Assembly: GCF_029603155.1 (NCBI RefSeq)
Contig: NZ_JAPMUA010000004.1
Location: 248,001 to 312,000 of the forward strand
Reading direction: 5' to 3'
Length of the DNA stretch: 64,000 bases
DNA from: Galbibacter pacificus
GTDB lineage: Bacteria > Bacteroidota > Bacteroidia > Flavobacteriales > Flavobacteriaceae
Position numbers and translations under genes: made by a program. Position 1 is the stretch's first letter, and each line of letters begins with the position of its first letter. This document shows positions 26,287-35,089 of this stretch, in pieces. A model generated the notes under the pieces. The model did not search any database. It saw only the letters and a program-made list of their open reading frames with translations, and was not told where the DNA came from.

Positions 26287-29175
26287 TCAATCCAAGTTGC
26301 GTAAAAATTCTTGCAGTTTGTCTTCGTGCTCCAAGTTTAGCTTTTTCCGAAGGCGGTAACGCAAGGTTTCCACTCCGCGCACAGAAATATTCAACAAAGG
26401 CGAAATCTCTTTGTTCGACAAGTCCATTTTGATAAAAGCACATAGGCGCTGCTCTTTTTTTGAAAGCTTCGGGTTGATTCTTTTCAGTTTTTCAAAAAAC
26501 TGGTAATGAACGTTTTCAAAATTCACATCAAAAACCTCCATGTATTCTTCCCCTATTTTATGCTGATGCAGTTTCCTGAAAATATCGGTAATTTTTTGTC
26601 GGGAAGTTTGCGTGCGCACTAATTGTCTCAATTCTTTTAAATCGTTTTGCAAATCGTTGAATGCATCTTTTTTATTTACCAACTGCATGGTATAATTGGC
26701 CAATTCCTTGCTTTTTGTAATGATGTTTTTTTCCAGGACTTCTTTATCCCGCTCAATCCGCTCTTTATCATGTTGCAATTTTAAGCTTTCTATTTCTAGC
26801 TCCAACATTCTCTTTGCCTTTAAGTTTGCGGCTTGGGCCTTCTCATTTTCTTTTTCAAGACTCCTCTTAATCAGCTGGAAACCAAGCCACAACAAAAATA
26901 AAAACACTACTACCAAAAATATTCTAATTACAGTTGTTTGGTACCATTTGGGCATTACCGTAAACATATAGCCCGCAATTTCCCCATGGCTCCCATTTAG
27001 GTTACGGCTTCTTACCTTAAATGTATATGTTCCCGGTTGCAGGTGCGAATATTCTTTAAAACTATTTGCAGCCCATTCGGACCAACCAACATTAAGTCCT
27101 TCAAGAATATATTGAAACTGAACACTTCCATCAGAAATAAGGTTTGGCGATGCAAAATTGAACCGAATAACATCGGTATTGTTGGGAAGTTCCACAGCTT
27201 CTTTCTGCTTAACAACAAGGTTCTCTTTATCCTGATTGTGAAACTTCACCACTTTGGTTATAAGTGTGTTGGTTTCGCAGGCATTATCAATTTTTAAATC
27301 GAATAAATAAATGCCATCGGTTGTTCCTGTCAATACTTTTCCGCTAGGGAGTGGCAATATACTTTCCATACCCCTGTTTAATTGCCCTTTTACTTTTAAA
27401 AAAGGTTTGGTTTTTGGGGTCGGTGTTGCATCAGAGGTAACAAAATACCCTATTTCATTGTCTTGTACGAGCCAAGTGGTATCTTTAAGTTGCAAAATTT
27501 TACGTGTGTTTTTGGTGGTGTCCAAAATACTATTAAGCGGTTTATAGGGAACAAACTGGTTCAACTCATTATTGTATGTATATACGCCTGTATTGCTGGT
27601 AAAAACTATATGGTTGTTCCATTTAAAAACATTGATGTTGAAAGGCGACTCGAAACCGTTGTTATTGGTGTAGTGATCTATGGAATATACATGACTGTAA
27701 TTTTCGTTTATCTTTATTTTATACACTCCCTTATACCCATGGCATACCCAATAGGTATTGGGTTGATCGGCCGCTACAATGTCCCTGGTCGACTCTGTAA
27801 AGCCATTAATTTTATTAATCATTTTATATGTATCACCTTCTTTGTGTATAAGCGTTAAGCCCGTATATCCACAAGCCAGAAATTGATCTTTTTCTCCCGG
27901 AATATCCAAAGTTTTCCAAACTCCGTTAAGTGTAATCCGGGACACTGTATCATTTTTATATAGATAAAGCCCTTTATGATGCCCAATTAACAAATCTCCG
28001 TTTCGTTCTTGAAAACTCCATGCCTGCCCTTGCAGTTCTGAAATTAGTTCAAAAGAAAACCTCCCCGGAGCTTCGTTATTATATTTAGACACAAAAACCC
28101 CTTTGTTTGCCGCAACAAACAAGTGGTTGTTATAAATATGCAGATCGTATATTTTAGTAGACTCAAAAAACTTAACAGACGCTGTTTTATAATTAATAAA
28201 ATCCAGGCCATTATACAACATTACCCATAATCCGTTCTCCACGTTAAGCAAGTTTAGCACAGATGGATTCTGGATATGTTTAAAAGCGGCAGGGGTATTA
28301 ATGCTTTTTCCGTTGGCATCGAGCATTTTAATTTTAGAGCTCAATGTTCCCAATAAATAAGTATTGCCTTTCCTCGTCGAACTAATTACCTGATCGCTCT
28401 CTTGGTCTTTAAAGACATCTTCCCAAAGCTGTACCTTTTTAGTTTTCACATTCCCTTTGTATATGGCGCCATTCTCTAAAAAAATCAATAGTTCATCGGG
28501 CTTGTTTGTTGGCCAAAAGCCTTTTATCGCATTGTTTTTTATAGGATTGGAAGTAAATACCTGCGCTAGTTGATTGGTATCGGGGTTAAAACTAAGCACC
28601 CCAATATGGATGTCCTGTACATAGTAGGTCCCGTTAACAACATTGGCGTTCATAAAATCTGTGGTAGATGGTATAATAGTTTTTCTATTATCGCTTACCA
28701 CTATTAATTCTTTGTAAAACCGAAAAATTATATTGTCCCCCAGTTGATGAATTTGCTCAAGGTTTTCAAGTTCCTGCCCTTCCAGTTTTAGCTGATGGAT
28801 CATTGAACTGTAATGATAATTTCCCAAACTATCCTTTTCTATCGTCCCAAATTCGTTATATCCGCCGGCATAAATTTCCCCTTTTTTTGTGGCCAATAGC
28901 GAACGTACGGAAGAACTATTTGGCAAGACTACTTTTTGCCATGTTTCACCATCATAAATTACCACCCCATCATTATTCCCAAAGTAAAGTACCCCATCAT
29001 TGCCTTCACAAGCAGACCAAAATTCGGAATCGCCTTTAAAATCCGATCGATCAAAATGAATTACTTCGGGTTGATTGGCAACAGAATCAACAATTTGAAA
29101 AAAAGACCGCTGTGAATATGCATTAGCTGCAAAAAAAAAGAGCAATAATTCAATATATAGTAATCTTAACCTCAT
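26287..29175 (-). CDS. One-piece transmembrane regulator of the glycan locus (propeller, Y_Y_Y, LuxR-type HTH)
   Basis: About 962 residues from the ATG at 29175, which gives a normal signal sequence (MRLRLLYIELLLFFFAANAYSQ, about 22 residues); in-frame ATGs at 29205 and 29208 are also possible. Residues ~25-640 form repeated propeller-like blades, then a Y_Y_Y-type domain (IRFNFASPN...GLNVGWSEWA...PGTYTFKVRSRN). A single membrane helix (VIRIFLVVVFLFLLWLGF, about 750) is followed by a coiled coil and a C-terminal LuxR/GerE-type HTH (LSNKEISPLLNISVRGVETLRYRLRKKL). No kinase or receiver domain is present, so a periplasmic sugar signal must pass straight to the DNA-binding domain. It is divergent from susC and is likely its activator. 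Confidence 0.88.
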   Translation of the reverse strand: MRLRLLYIELLLFFFAANAYSQRSFFQIVDSVANQPEVIHFDRSDFKGDSEFWSACEGNDGVLYFGNNDGVVIYDGETWQKVVLPNSSSVRSLLATKKGEIYAGGYNEFGTIEKDSLGNYHYSSMIHQLKLEGQELENLEQIHQLGDNIIFRFYKELIVVSDNRKTIIPSTTDFMNANVVNGTYYVQDIHIGVLSFNPDTNQLAQVFTSNPIKNNAIKGFWPTNKPDELLIFLENGAIYKGNVKTKKVQLWEDVFKDQESDQVISSTRKGNTYLLGTLSSKIKMLDANGKSINTPAAFKHIQNPSVLNLLNVENGLWVMLYNGLDFINYKTASVKFFESTKIYDLHIYNNHLFVAANKGVFVSKYNNEAPGRFSFELISELQGQAWSFQERNGDLLIGHHKGLYLYKNDTVSRITLNGVWKTLDIPGEKDQFLACGYTGLTLIHKEGDTYKMINKINGFTESTRDIVAADQPNTYWVCHGYKGVYKIKINENYSHVYSIDHYTNNNGFESPFNINVFKWNNHIVFTSNTGVYTYNNELNQFVPYKPLNSILDTTKNTRKILQLKDTTWLVQDNEIGYFVTSDATPTPKTKPFLKVKGQLNRGMESILPLPSGKVLTGTTDGIYLFDLKIDNACETNTLITKVVKFHNQDKENLVVKQKEAVELPNNTDVIRFNFASPNLISDGSVQFQYILEGLNVGWSEWAANSFKEYSHLQPGTYTFKVRSRNLNGSHGEIAGYMFTVMPKWYQTTVIRIFLVVVFLFLLWLGFQLIKRSLEKENEKAQAANLKAKRMLELEIESLKLQHDKERIERDKEVLEKNIITKSKELANYTMQLVNKKDAFNDLQNDLKELRQLVRTQTSRQKITDIFRKLHQHKIGEEYMEVFDVNFENVHYQFFEKLKRINPKLSKKEQRLCAFIKMDLSNKEISPLLNISVRGVETLRYRLRKKLNLEHEDKLQEFLRNLD

Positions 29176-29491
29176 AATAATGATAAATAAACGCCCAATT
29201 AACATCATTTAAAGCAAAAAAACCAATAAAATAAATAAAAAGTTAAATATATAACTAATTATCATTCAGAATACTATAAATTTTGAAGTACTTTATGCGT
29301 AGTTGATAACTATATTGACGTAATTAAAGCGTATTCAAAAAAATAGCCTCTCCATTATCAAATTCTAATTTAGTTGACCTAAAAACCAAGCCGAAATCGT
29401 TTTCGCCTTTATTATTATTATCATATTGATAATAAAATTGTTAAAACGCAATTGGCAACTAGCAAACTAACTCACTTAATTTAAACAATTT
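29176..29491. promoter_or_regulatory. Divergent control region between the regulator and susC
   Basis: An AT-rich spacer of about 300 bp (29209-29491 if the regulator starts at 29208). TTATCA or its complement TGATAA occurs five times: 29259-29264, 29304-29309, 29355-29360, and twice in the palindrome at 29415-29435. No other gene is visible. These are the best candidates for regulator binding sites. Confidence 0.5.
29415..29435. promoter_or_regulatory. 21-bp palindrome 57 bp before susC, operator candidate
   Basis: Arms TTATTATCA (29415-29423) and TGATAATAA (29427-29435) around TAT, a perfect inverted repeat. Its position before the susC start fits an activator site; it could also be simple AT-rich chance. 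Confidence 0.45.
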
Positions 29492-32400
29492 ATGAAGATC
29501 AACAAGTATTTATGGTTATGCTTTTGGTGTATCACCTCAACAGTGTTTGCACAAACAAAAGAAATAACCGGAACTGTAACAGAAGAAGGGGGCGTTCCCC
29601 TTCCCGGAGCAAATGTTATAGTAAAAGGCACAACAAAAGCTACAGTAACAGATTTTGACGGAATTTATACCATTCAGGCAAGTCCCGGGGATATCCTGCA
29701 AATATCATACATAGGGTACATTACCAAAGAAATTAACGTTGGTGGTCAAACCACTATTGATGCATCTTTGGTTCCCGACACTCAGGCTCTGGACGAAGTG
29801 GTGGTTGTAGGTTATGGAACACAAAAGAAAAGCGTGGTAACCGGAGCCATTTCGAGCGTAAAAGGGGAAGATTTAGAAGACCTGCCCATTACAAGGGTTG
29901 AACAGTCTTTACAAGGTAGAACGTCTGGGTTGACCATTGCCGCAAACTCTGGACAACCGGGTTCCTCCTCTACGGTTCGCGTAAGGGGTATAACCACATT
30001 TGGAAACAACAATCCCCTTTGGGTGGTAGATGGTGTTGTGGTAGATGCCGGCGGAATTGGATATTTAAACCAATCGGATATTGAATCTATCGAAGTTTTA
30101 AAAGATGCCGCATCTCAAGCAATTTATGGTGCACGGGCTGCCGCTGGTGTAATATTGATTACCACCAAAAAAGGAAAGTCTGGCAAACTTACGGTAAACT
30201 ACAACGGTTATACTGGAATTTCTGCCCCAGCCAGGAAATTAGATCTCTTGAACGCCGAAGAATATGCAACCATTATGAACGAGGCTTATGTAAACGGAGG
30301 CAGTAACCCCATTTTTGCAAACCCGCAATCTTTGGGTGAAGGAACCGACTGGCAAGATGTTATCTTTAATAACAATGCACAAAGAATTGGTCAAGAGGTA
30401 AGCTTAAATGGTGGTAACGATGTATCTACTTTCTTTGCCTCATTTGGTTTTTTAGAACAGGAAGGCATTGTAATGCCCGAAATTTCTCAATATAAAAGAA
30501 CCAGCATCCGCTTGAATTCTTCCCATAAAATATCAAAAGCAATTACATTCGGGCAAACGGCCGGATATTCCAGGGAAAAAAACATGGGCATTGGCAATAC
30601 CAATAGCGAGTTTGGAGGCCCTTTAAGTTCTGCTATTAATTTAGATCCTACTACGCCAATAGTGGAAACAGACCCAGCAAAACTTAACGCCACACCCTAT
30701 ACCATTTCATCGATTGTAAGAGATGCCAATGGCAATCCATACGGTATTTCTTCTTTGGTAGGGCAAGAGATGACAAATCCGCTTGGTTACCAACAAACGC
30801 GTTTGGGCAATTATGGATGGTCAGATAACTTTGTGGGAAATGCATATGTACAAATAGAACTGCTCCCGGGGCTTAAAGTTAAGAGTACCTTGGGCGGAAA
30901 GTTGTCTTACTGGGGCGGCGAAAGCTTTACGCCTGTTTATTACTTAAATGCTTCAAGCAATACCTCTCAAAACAATATTTCTAGAAATACAAATAAAGGG
31001 TTTGGTTGGAATATTGAAAATACGATATTATACGAAAGAAGCCTTGGAAAACATAACTTTGATATTCTTTTAGGACAAGGTGTATACGTAGACAACATTA
31101 CCAGTGGGGAAAGCGTTACTTATTACGATATCCCGACGAACAATTACCAAGATGCATCATTTAATTATAGTGTTCCTACAGACCAAATAAATGCTTCAGC
31201 ATATACAAACCCCGACCATCGTGTTACATCGTTATTTTCAAGGGTTAATTATGATTATGACGAAAAATATATCTTCACGGGAATTATTAGGCAAGACGGG
31301 TCTTCCAGGTTTGGATCAAACAACAAATATGGTATTTTCCCTTCATTTTCATTGGGATGGGTACTTACAAAGGAAGATTTTTGGCAACAGAGCAATATTT
31401 TAAATCAGTTAAAAATCCGTGGAGGTTATGGAATTACCGGTAGCGATGCCATCGGGGACTTTAGATATCTTTCAACTATTGGAGGTGGCAGAAATTATAC
31501 CATCGGAACCTCTGGTTCGGTAACAATCGGTAATAGCCCAAATGCGCCTTCCAATCCCGATTTAAAATGGGAAGAAACCAGCCAAACAAACATTGGCTTA
31601 GAAGCTAGGCTGTTAAGCAATTTCAGCTTGGTCTTGGATTTTTACAACAAAACAACTAAAGGGATTTTACAAGATGTTCGTATTCCAGGTTATGTCGGAG
31701 CTACAGGAAATCCGGTTGGAAATGTGGCAGATATGGAAAACCGAGGAATTGATGTTGAGCTTGGTTACAATAGGACTTTTGGCGACTTTACGGTATCGGC
31801 TAATGCCAACCTGTCGTACCTAGAAAATGAAGTGACATTTTTAGGAAATGATATAGATTATTTATCCGGTGGACAGACCATTCAGTCAAGTACATATCCT
31901 ATTACAAGAACAGCTGTTGGGCAACCGTACAATTCGTTTTATGGATTTGTTACCGATGGCGTCTTTCAAAACCAAACAGAAATCGACAATTACACAAACA
32001 GTGAAGGGAATTTAATCCAGCCAAATGCTGTTCCGGGCGATTTTAAATGGAAAGACGTAAATGGCGATGGAGCAATAAGTGAAGACGATCGCGATTTTAT
32101 AGGCAGTTCAATCCCTAAATACACTTATGGGTTTACAGTAAACCTTACCTATAAAAACTTCGATTTGATGGTTTTTGCACAAGGTGCCGCAGGGAACAAA
32201 ATTTTCCAAGGTTTAAGGCGTTTAGACATCCAAAACGCCAATTATCAAACTACTGCTCTTAACCGTTGGGTTGGCGAAGGAAGCTCTAACAGCTTCCCAA
32301 GGTTAACTATTGATGATACTAACAAGAATTTTAACAACCCTTCTGATTTTTACTTGGAGGATGGCGATTACCTAAGGGTCAAAACCGTACAGTTTGGCTA

Positions 32401-32593
32401 TACTCTGCCAGACGCTGTTATACAAAAAATCGGATTAAAAAGGCTTAGACTGTACTTAACAGGTGAAAACCTGTTTACATTCACCAAATACACTGGTTAC
32501 GACCCCGAGATTGGTGGTGGTGTTTTTGGTATCGACAGAGGTTTCTATCCTCAAGCAATTACAGGAATGTTAGGCGTAAATCTTCAATTTTAA
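29492..32593 (+). CDS. SusC/RagA-family TonB-linked outer-membrane transporter
   Basis: A 1033-residue outer-membrane transporter that imports oligosaccharides with TonB energy. Signal peptide (to about VFAQT, 21), carboxypeptidase-D regulatory-like domain (ITGTVTEEGGVPLPGANVIV..., about 26-100), TonB box/plug entry (DEVVVVGYGTQKKSVVTGAISSV, about 100), then a large barrel ending GMLGVNLQF. Length is normal for SusC. It is the first gene of susC-susD-PKD-GH30-GH5-GH30, and the next gene follows after 10 bp. Substrate is inferred from the enzymes, likely a beta-glucan. Confidence 0.96.
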   Translation: MKINKYLWLCFWCITSTVFAQTKEITGTVTEEGGVPLPGANVIVKGTTKATVTDFDGIYTIQASPGDILQISYIGYITKEINVGGQTTIDASLVPDTQALDEVVVVGYGTQKKSVVTGAISSVKGEDLEDLPITRVEQSLQGRTSGLTIAANSGQPGSSSTVRVRGITTFGNNNPLWVVDGVVVDAGGIGYLNQSDIESIEVLKDAASQAIYGARAAAGVILITTKKGKSGKLTVNYNGYTGISAPARKLDLLNAEEYATIMNEAYVNGGSNPIFANPQSLGEGTDWQDVIFNNNAQRIGQEVSLNGGNDVSTFFASFGFLEQEGIVMPEISQYKRTSIRLNSSHKISKAITFGQTAGYSREKNMGIGNTNSEFGGPLSSAINLDPTTPIVETDPAKLNATPYTISSIVRDANGNPYGISSLVGQEMTNPLGYQQTRLGNYGWSDNFVGNAYVQIELLPGLKVKSTLGGKLSYWGGESFTPVYYLNASSNTSQNNISRNTNKGFGWNIENTILYERSLGKHNFDILLGQGVYVDNITSGESVTYYDIPTNNYQDASFNYSVPTDQINASAYTNPDHRVTSLFSRVNYDYDEKYIFTGIIRQDGSSRFGSNNKYGIFPSFSLGWVLTKEDFWQQSNILNQLKIRGGYGITGSDAIGDFRYLSTIGGGRNYTIGTSGSVTIGNSPNAPSNPDLKWEETSQTNIGLEARLLSNFSLVLDFYNKTTKGILQDVRIPGYVGATGNPVGNVADMENRGIDVELGYNRTFGDFTVSANANLSYLENEVTFLGNDIDYLSGGQTIQSSTYPITRTAVGQPYNSFYGFVTDGVFQNQTEIDNYTNSEGNLIQPNAVPGDFKWKDVNGDGAISEDDRDFIGSSIPKYTYGFTVNLTYKNFDLMVFAQGAAGNKIFQGLRRLDIQNANYQTTALNRWVGEGSSNSFPRLTIDDTNKNFNNPSDFYLEDGDYLRVKTVQFGYTLPDAVIQKIGLKRLRLYLTGENLFTFTKYTGYDPEIGGGVFGIDRGFYPQAITGMLGVNLQF

Positions 32594-32603
32594 AAAACAG
32601 ATC

Positions 32604-34112
32604 ATGACTTTAATAAATACAAAACATAAAATTTTAGCCCTCGCTTTAGTTGCGATAGTAAGTTCGTGTTCTAAAGATTTTTTAGAGGTAAAACCTGAAG
32701 GAACAGCCCTTGAAGAAAGCTATTATTCAACTCCCGAAGAGGCATATTCTGGACTTATAGCAGTATACGATATTCTGGGAAAACAGTCCCGTGGCTTTGA
32801 AAATATGGTAACAATGATGAACGCTGGCTCAGACGACCATTATGCAGGCGGCGGCGGTGCTACAGATGGTGCCGGCATACAGTCTTTTTCCAATTACAGT
32901 ATCGATGCATCGACCATTCCCGCCAGTTATTGGAACGACTTTTATCAAGGTGTTTTTAGGGCCAACGTCCTTTTGGACAAACTTCCCGATGTGCCTATGG
33001 ACGAAACCTTAAAAAGCAGATATGCTGCCGAAACAAAAGCATTACGGGCACATTTCTATTTTGAATTGGTACGCATGTTCAAGAACATTCCATTAATTAT
33101 AGAACCCCTTGAAACATCTCAAATATATGAAGTTGCTCAAGCAAACCCCGAAGAGGTTTATGCTCAAATTGAAACAGATCTTAAGGAAGCTATTCCAAAT
33201 TTACCTTTAAAAATAACCGATCTAGAAAACGAAGCCGGAAGGCTTTCGCAAGGAACCGCAATGGCCATTTTAGGGAAAGTTTATCTGTATGAAGGAAAAA
33301 ACGATTTGGCAGCTTCAACATTGGCACAAGTTAACGGGACCCCAGGCGGAACCAGTAAATATGGTTATAAATTGTTGAACGATTATAATAACCTTTGGGT
33401 TATCAGTAACAAATTCAATACTGAGTCTATTTTAGAATCCTCGCATACAGACCAAAGTAATGCCGGTTGGGGTAATTGGGGGTCCGGGTCGGATGAAGGG
33501 AACTCTATCAATATCATGGTTGGCCCCAGAAATTACAATGCATCAGAAGATGGCCCAGATTATGTTTCGGGATGGAGTTTTAACCCAATTACCCAAAATT
33601 TATATGATGCCATGAAAGAAGACCCACGTTTCGATGCTACCATTGCCGATGTTAAAGCGCTTAAAGAAGATGGATTGGCCGATTATAGCCCTGGTTATTT
33701 GGACACTGGTTATTTCTTAAAAAAATTCATGCCCTTAAATTCTGATAAATCTACCGGAGGTGGGGCAGTAGAGCTAAACTTTAAACAAGATGTATACATC
33801 ATCCGTTTAGCCGACACCTACCTTATGGAAGCAGAAGCATTGGGCGCACAAGGCTCAAGGGCGCAAGCTTTATTGGATGCAGTACGTGCACGTGTAGGGC
33901 TTGCCTCCACCCCTGTTTCCATGGATGCCATTATGCACGAAAGAAGAATGGAATTGGCTGGAGAAGGACACCGATGGTTCGATTTGGTTAGAACAGGAAA
34001 AGCGGCTTCTGTTCTAGCCGACAGAGGTTTTACAGCCGGGAAGAATGAGATTTTCCCGATTCCGCTTCAGGAAATGGAAAACACATTAATTGAACAAAAT
34101 CCTAACTACTAA
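32604..34112 (+). CDS. SusD/RagB-family glycan-binding lipoprotein
   Basis: A 502-residue outer-surface lipoprotein (lipobox VAIVSSC, lipid-bound Cys about 22) that caps the SusC barrel and binds the glycan. The SusD N-terminal pattern KDFLEVKPEGTALEESYYSTPEEAYSGL and the TPR-like helices around AIPNLPLKITDLENEAGRLSQGTAMAILGKVYLYEGK are clear, as is the C-terminal HERRMELAGEGHRWFDLVRTGKA. The gap to susC is 10 bp, to the PKD gene 11 bp. Confidence 0.96.
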   Translation: MTLINTKHKILALALVAIVSSCSKDFLEVKPEGTALEESYYSTPEEAYSGLIAVYDILGKQSRGFENMVTMMNAGSDDHYAGGGGATDGAGIQSFSNYSIDASTIPASYWNDFYQGVFRANVLLDKLPDVPMDETLKSRYAAETKALRAHFYFELVRMFKNIPLIIEPLETSQIYEVAQANPEEVYAQIETDLKEAIPNLPLKITDLENEAGRLSQGTAMAILGKVYLYEGKNDLAASTLAQVNGTPGGTSKYGYKLLNDYNNLWVISNKFNTESILESSHTDQSNAGWGNWGSGSDEGNSINIMVGPRNYNASEDGPDYVSGWSFNPITQNLYDAMKEDPRFDATIADVKALKEDGLADYSPGYLDTGYFLKKFMPLNSDKSTGGGAVELNFKQDVYIIRLADTYLMEAEALGAQGSRAQALLDAVRARVGLASTPVSMDAIMHERRMELAGEGHRWFDLVRTGKAASVLADRGFTAGKNEIFPIPLQEMENTLIEQNPNY

Positions 34113-34123
34113 ATCGCAAAAAA

Positions 34124-34996
34124 ATGTCATTTAAATACAATCATATAAAAAAATTCGGAACAATGGCCATTGCAATAGGATTGTTCTTTGGCTGTCAGCC
34201 CGATGAAATCGACGAAGGAAATGGTCTTACAGACCCCAATGTAGATGCTTCGTTTACTATTTCGCCCATCGAGGGGAAAACCAATCGATATTTACTGGAA
34301 GCGCAAACCCAAAACGTAATTTCATCGCAATGGGATTTTGGCGACGGGGTTTTTAAAGGTAAGATGACCGAAGAAGTTTTTTATCCAGATGCCGGAACCT
34401 ATAACATTACCCATATTGCCGTTGGCCGTGGTGGCGCAAAAGGCTCTTTAACCAAAGAATTGGTGGTAGAAACCTCCGATCCAGTTGCAGGAAACCTGGT
34501 TCAAGGTGGAAAATTTGCAAATGAAGACGATTATGCTAAATGGACTATCCTTAAAATTAACCCTTCAGGATCTGAATGGGTTTTTAATGAAGGCAGTGCA
34601 ACTCTTTATTCAACAGAAAGCTCTAGCCAACAAGGCATTTATCAAACCATTGAAGTAAAAAAAGATAAGGTTTATACCATAGACATGAAAGTTTCTGGAG
34701 GCGCCAATCAAGATACTTGGTTTGAAATCTATGCAGGAACCACTGTTCCTCAAGAAGGTTCGGATTATACAGATACACGAATTATGGGATTAAATACATG
34801 GGATGGATGCGGAAATGAAGCCTTTAGCGGGAAATTATCTCAAATTGGTTGTGTAAAAAATTCGCAAACGGAAACCGTTTCCAATGAAGTTACTTTTGAG
34901 CAAGACGGCACAATTTATTTAGTTATCAGGGGAGGTGGAGCTTCTGTGGCACCCGAAGGAATAACGATAACAGATGTAGAAATGAGAGGTTCTTAA
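34124..34996 (+). CDS. PKD-domain lipoprotein, probable surface glycan-binding protein
   Basis: A 290-residue lipoprotein (lipobox GLFFGC, Cys about 24). A PKD domain follows (SSQWDFGDGVFKGKMTEEVFYPDAGTYNITHIAVG, about 67-105), then a beta-rich C-terminal domain starting NLVQGGKFANEDDYAKWTI that looks like a carbohydrate-binding module with TYTIDMKVSGG and TIYLVIRGGG strands. Placed after susD, it takes the position of SusE/SusF-like accessory binding proteins. No catalytic residues are seen. The locus has a hairpin just after its stop. Confidence 0.82.
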   Translation: MSFKYNHIKKFGTMAIAIGLFFGCQPDEIDEGNGLTDPNVDASFTISPIEGKTNRYLLEAQTQNVISSQWDFGDGVFKGKMTEEVFYPDAGTYNITHIAVGRGGAKGSLTKELVVETSDPVAGNLVQGGKFANEDDYAKWTILKINPSGSEWVFNEGSATLYSTESSSQQGIYQTIEVKKDKVYTIDMKVSGGANQDTWFEIYAGTTVPQEGSDYTDTRIMGLNTWDGCGNEAFSGKLSQIGCVKNSQTETVSNEVTFEQDGTIYLVIRGGGASVAPEGITITDVEMRGS

Positions 34997-35017
34997 TCCT
35001 TTTTATAGTTAGCTATT

Positions 35018-35063
35018 AAAAGAGGATGTCTTGATTTCTTGTCGGGACAGCCTCTTTTATTTC
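35018..35063 (+). terminator. Hairpin between the PKD gene and the first GH30
   Basis: Stem AAAAGAGG-A-TGTC (35018-35030) with GACA-G-CCTCTTTT (35046-35058), then ATTT. It resembles common flavobacterial terminators, but here it sits inside the locus, so it may only lower expression of the enzymes relative to susCD. It also covers a TTG at 35039 in the GH30 frame. Confidence 0.7.
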
Positions 35064-35089
35064 CATTACAACTTCTGAAAAAAATCAAT

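Noticed and set aside
26287..29175. Hybrid two-component system regulator
   Set aside because: The propeller and Y_Y_Y layout is similar, but no histidine kinase, receiver or AraC domain is present.
29411..29423. ATT microsatellite before susC
   Set aside because: Three units only; better described as part of the palindrome at 29415-29435.
35039..35089. Upstream TTG start for the first GH30
   Set aside because: The extra residues lie in a hairpin and would bury the lipobox behind 17 residues; the ATG at 35090 gives a proper lipoprotein signal.
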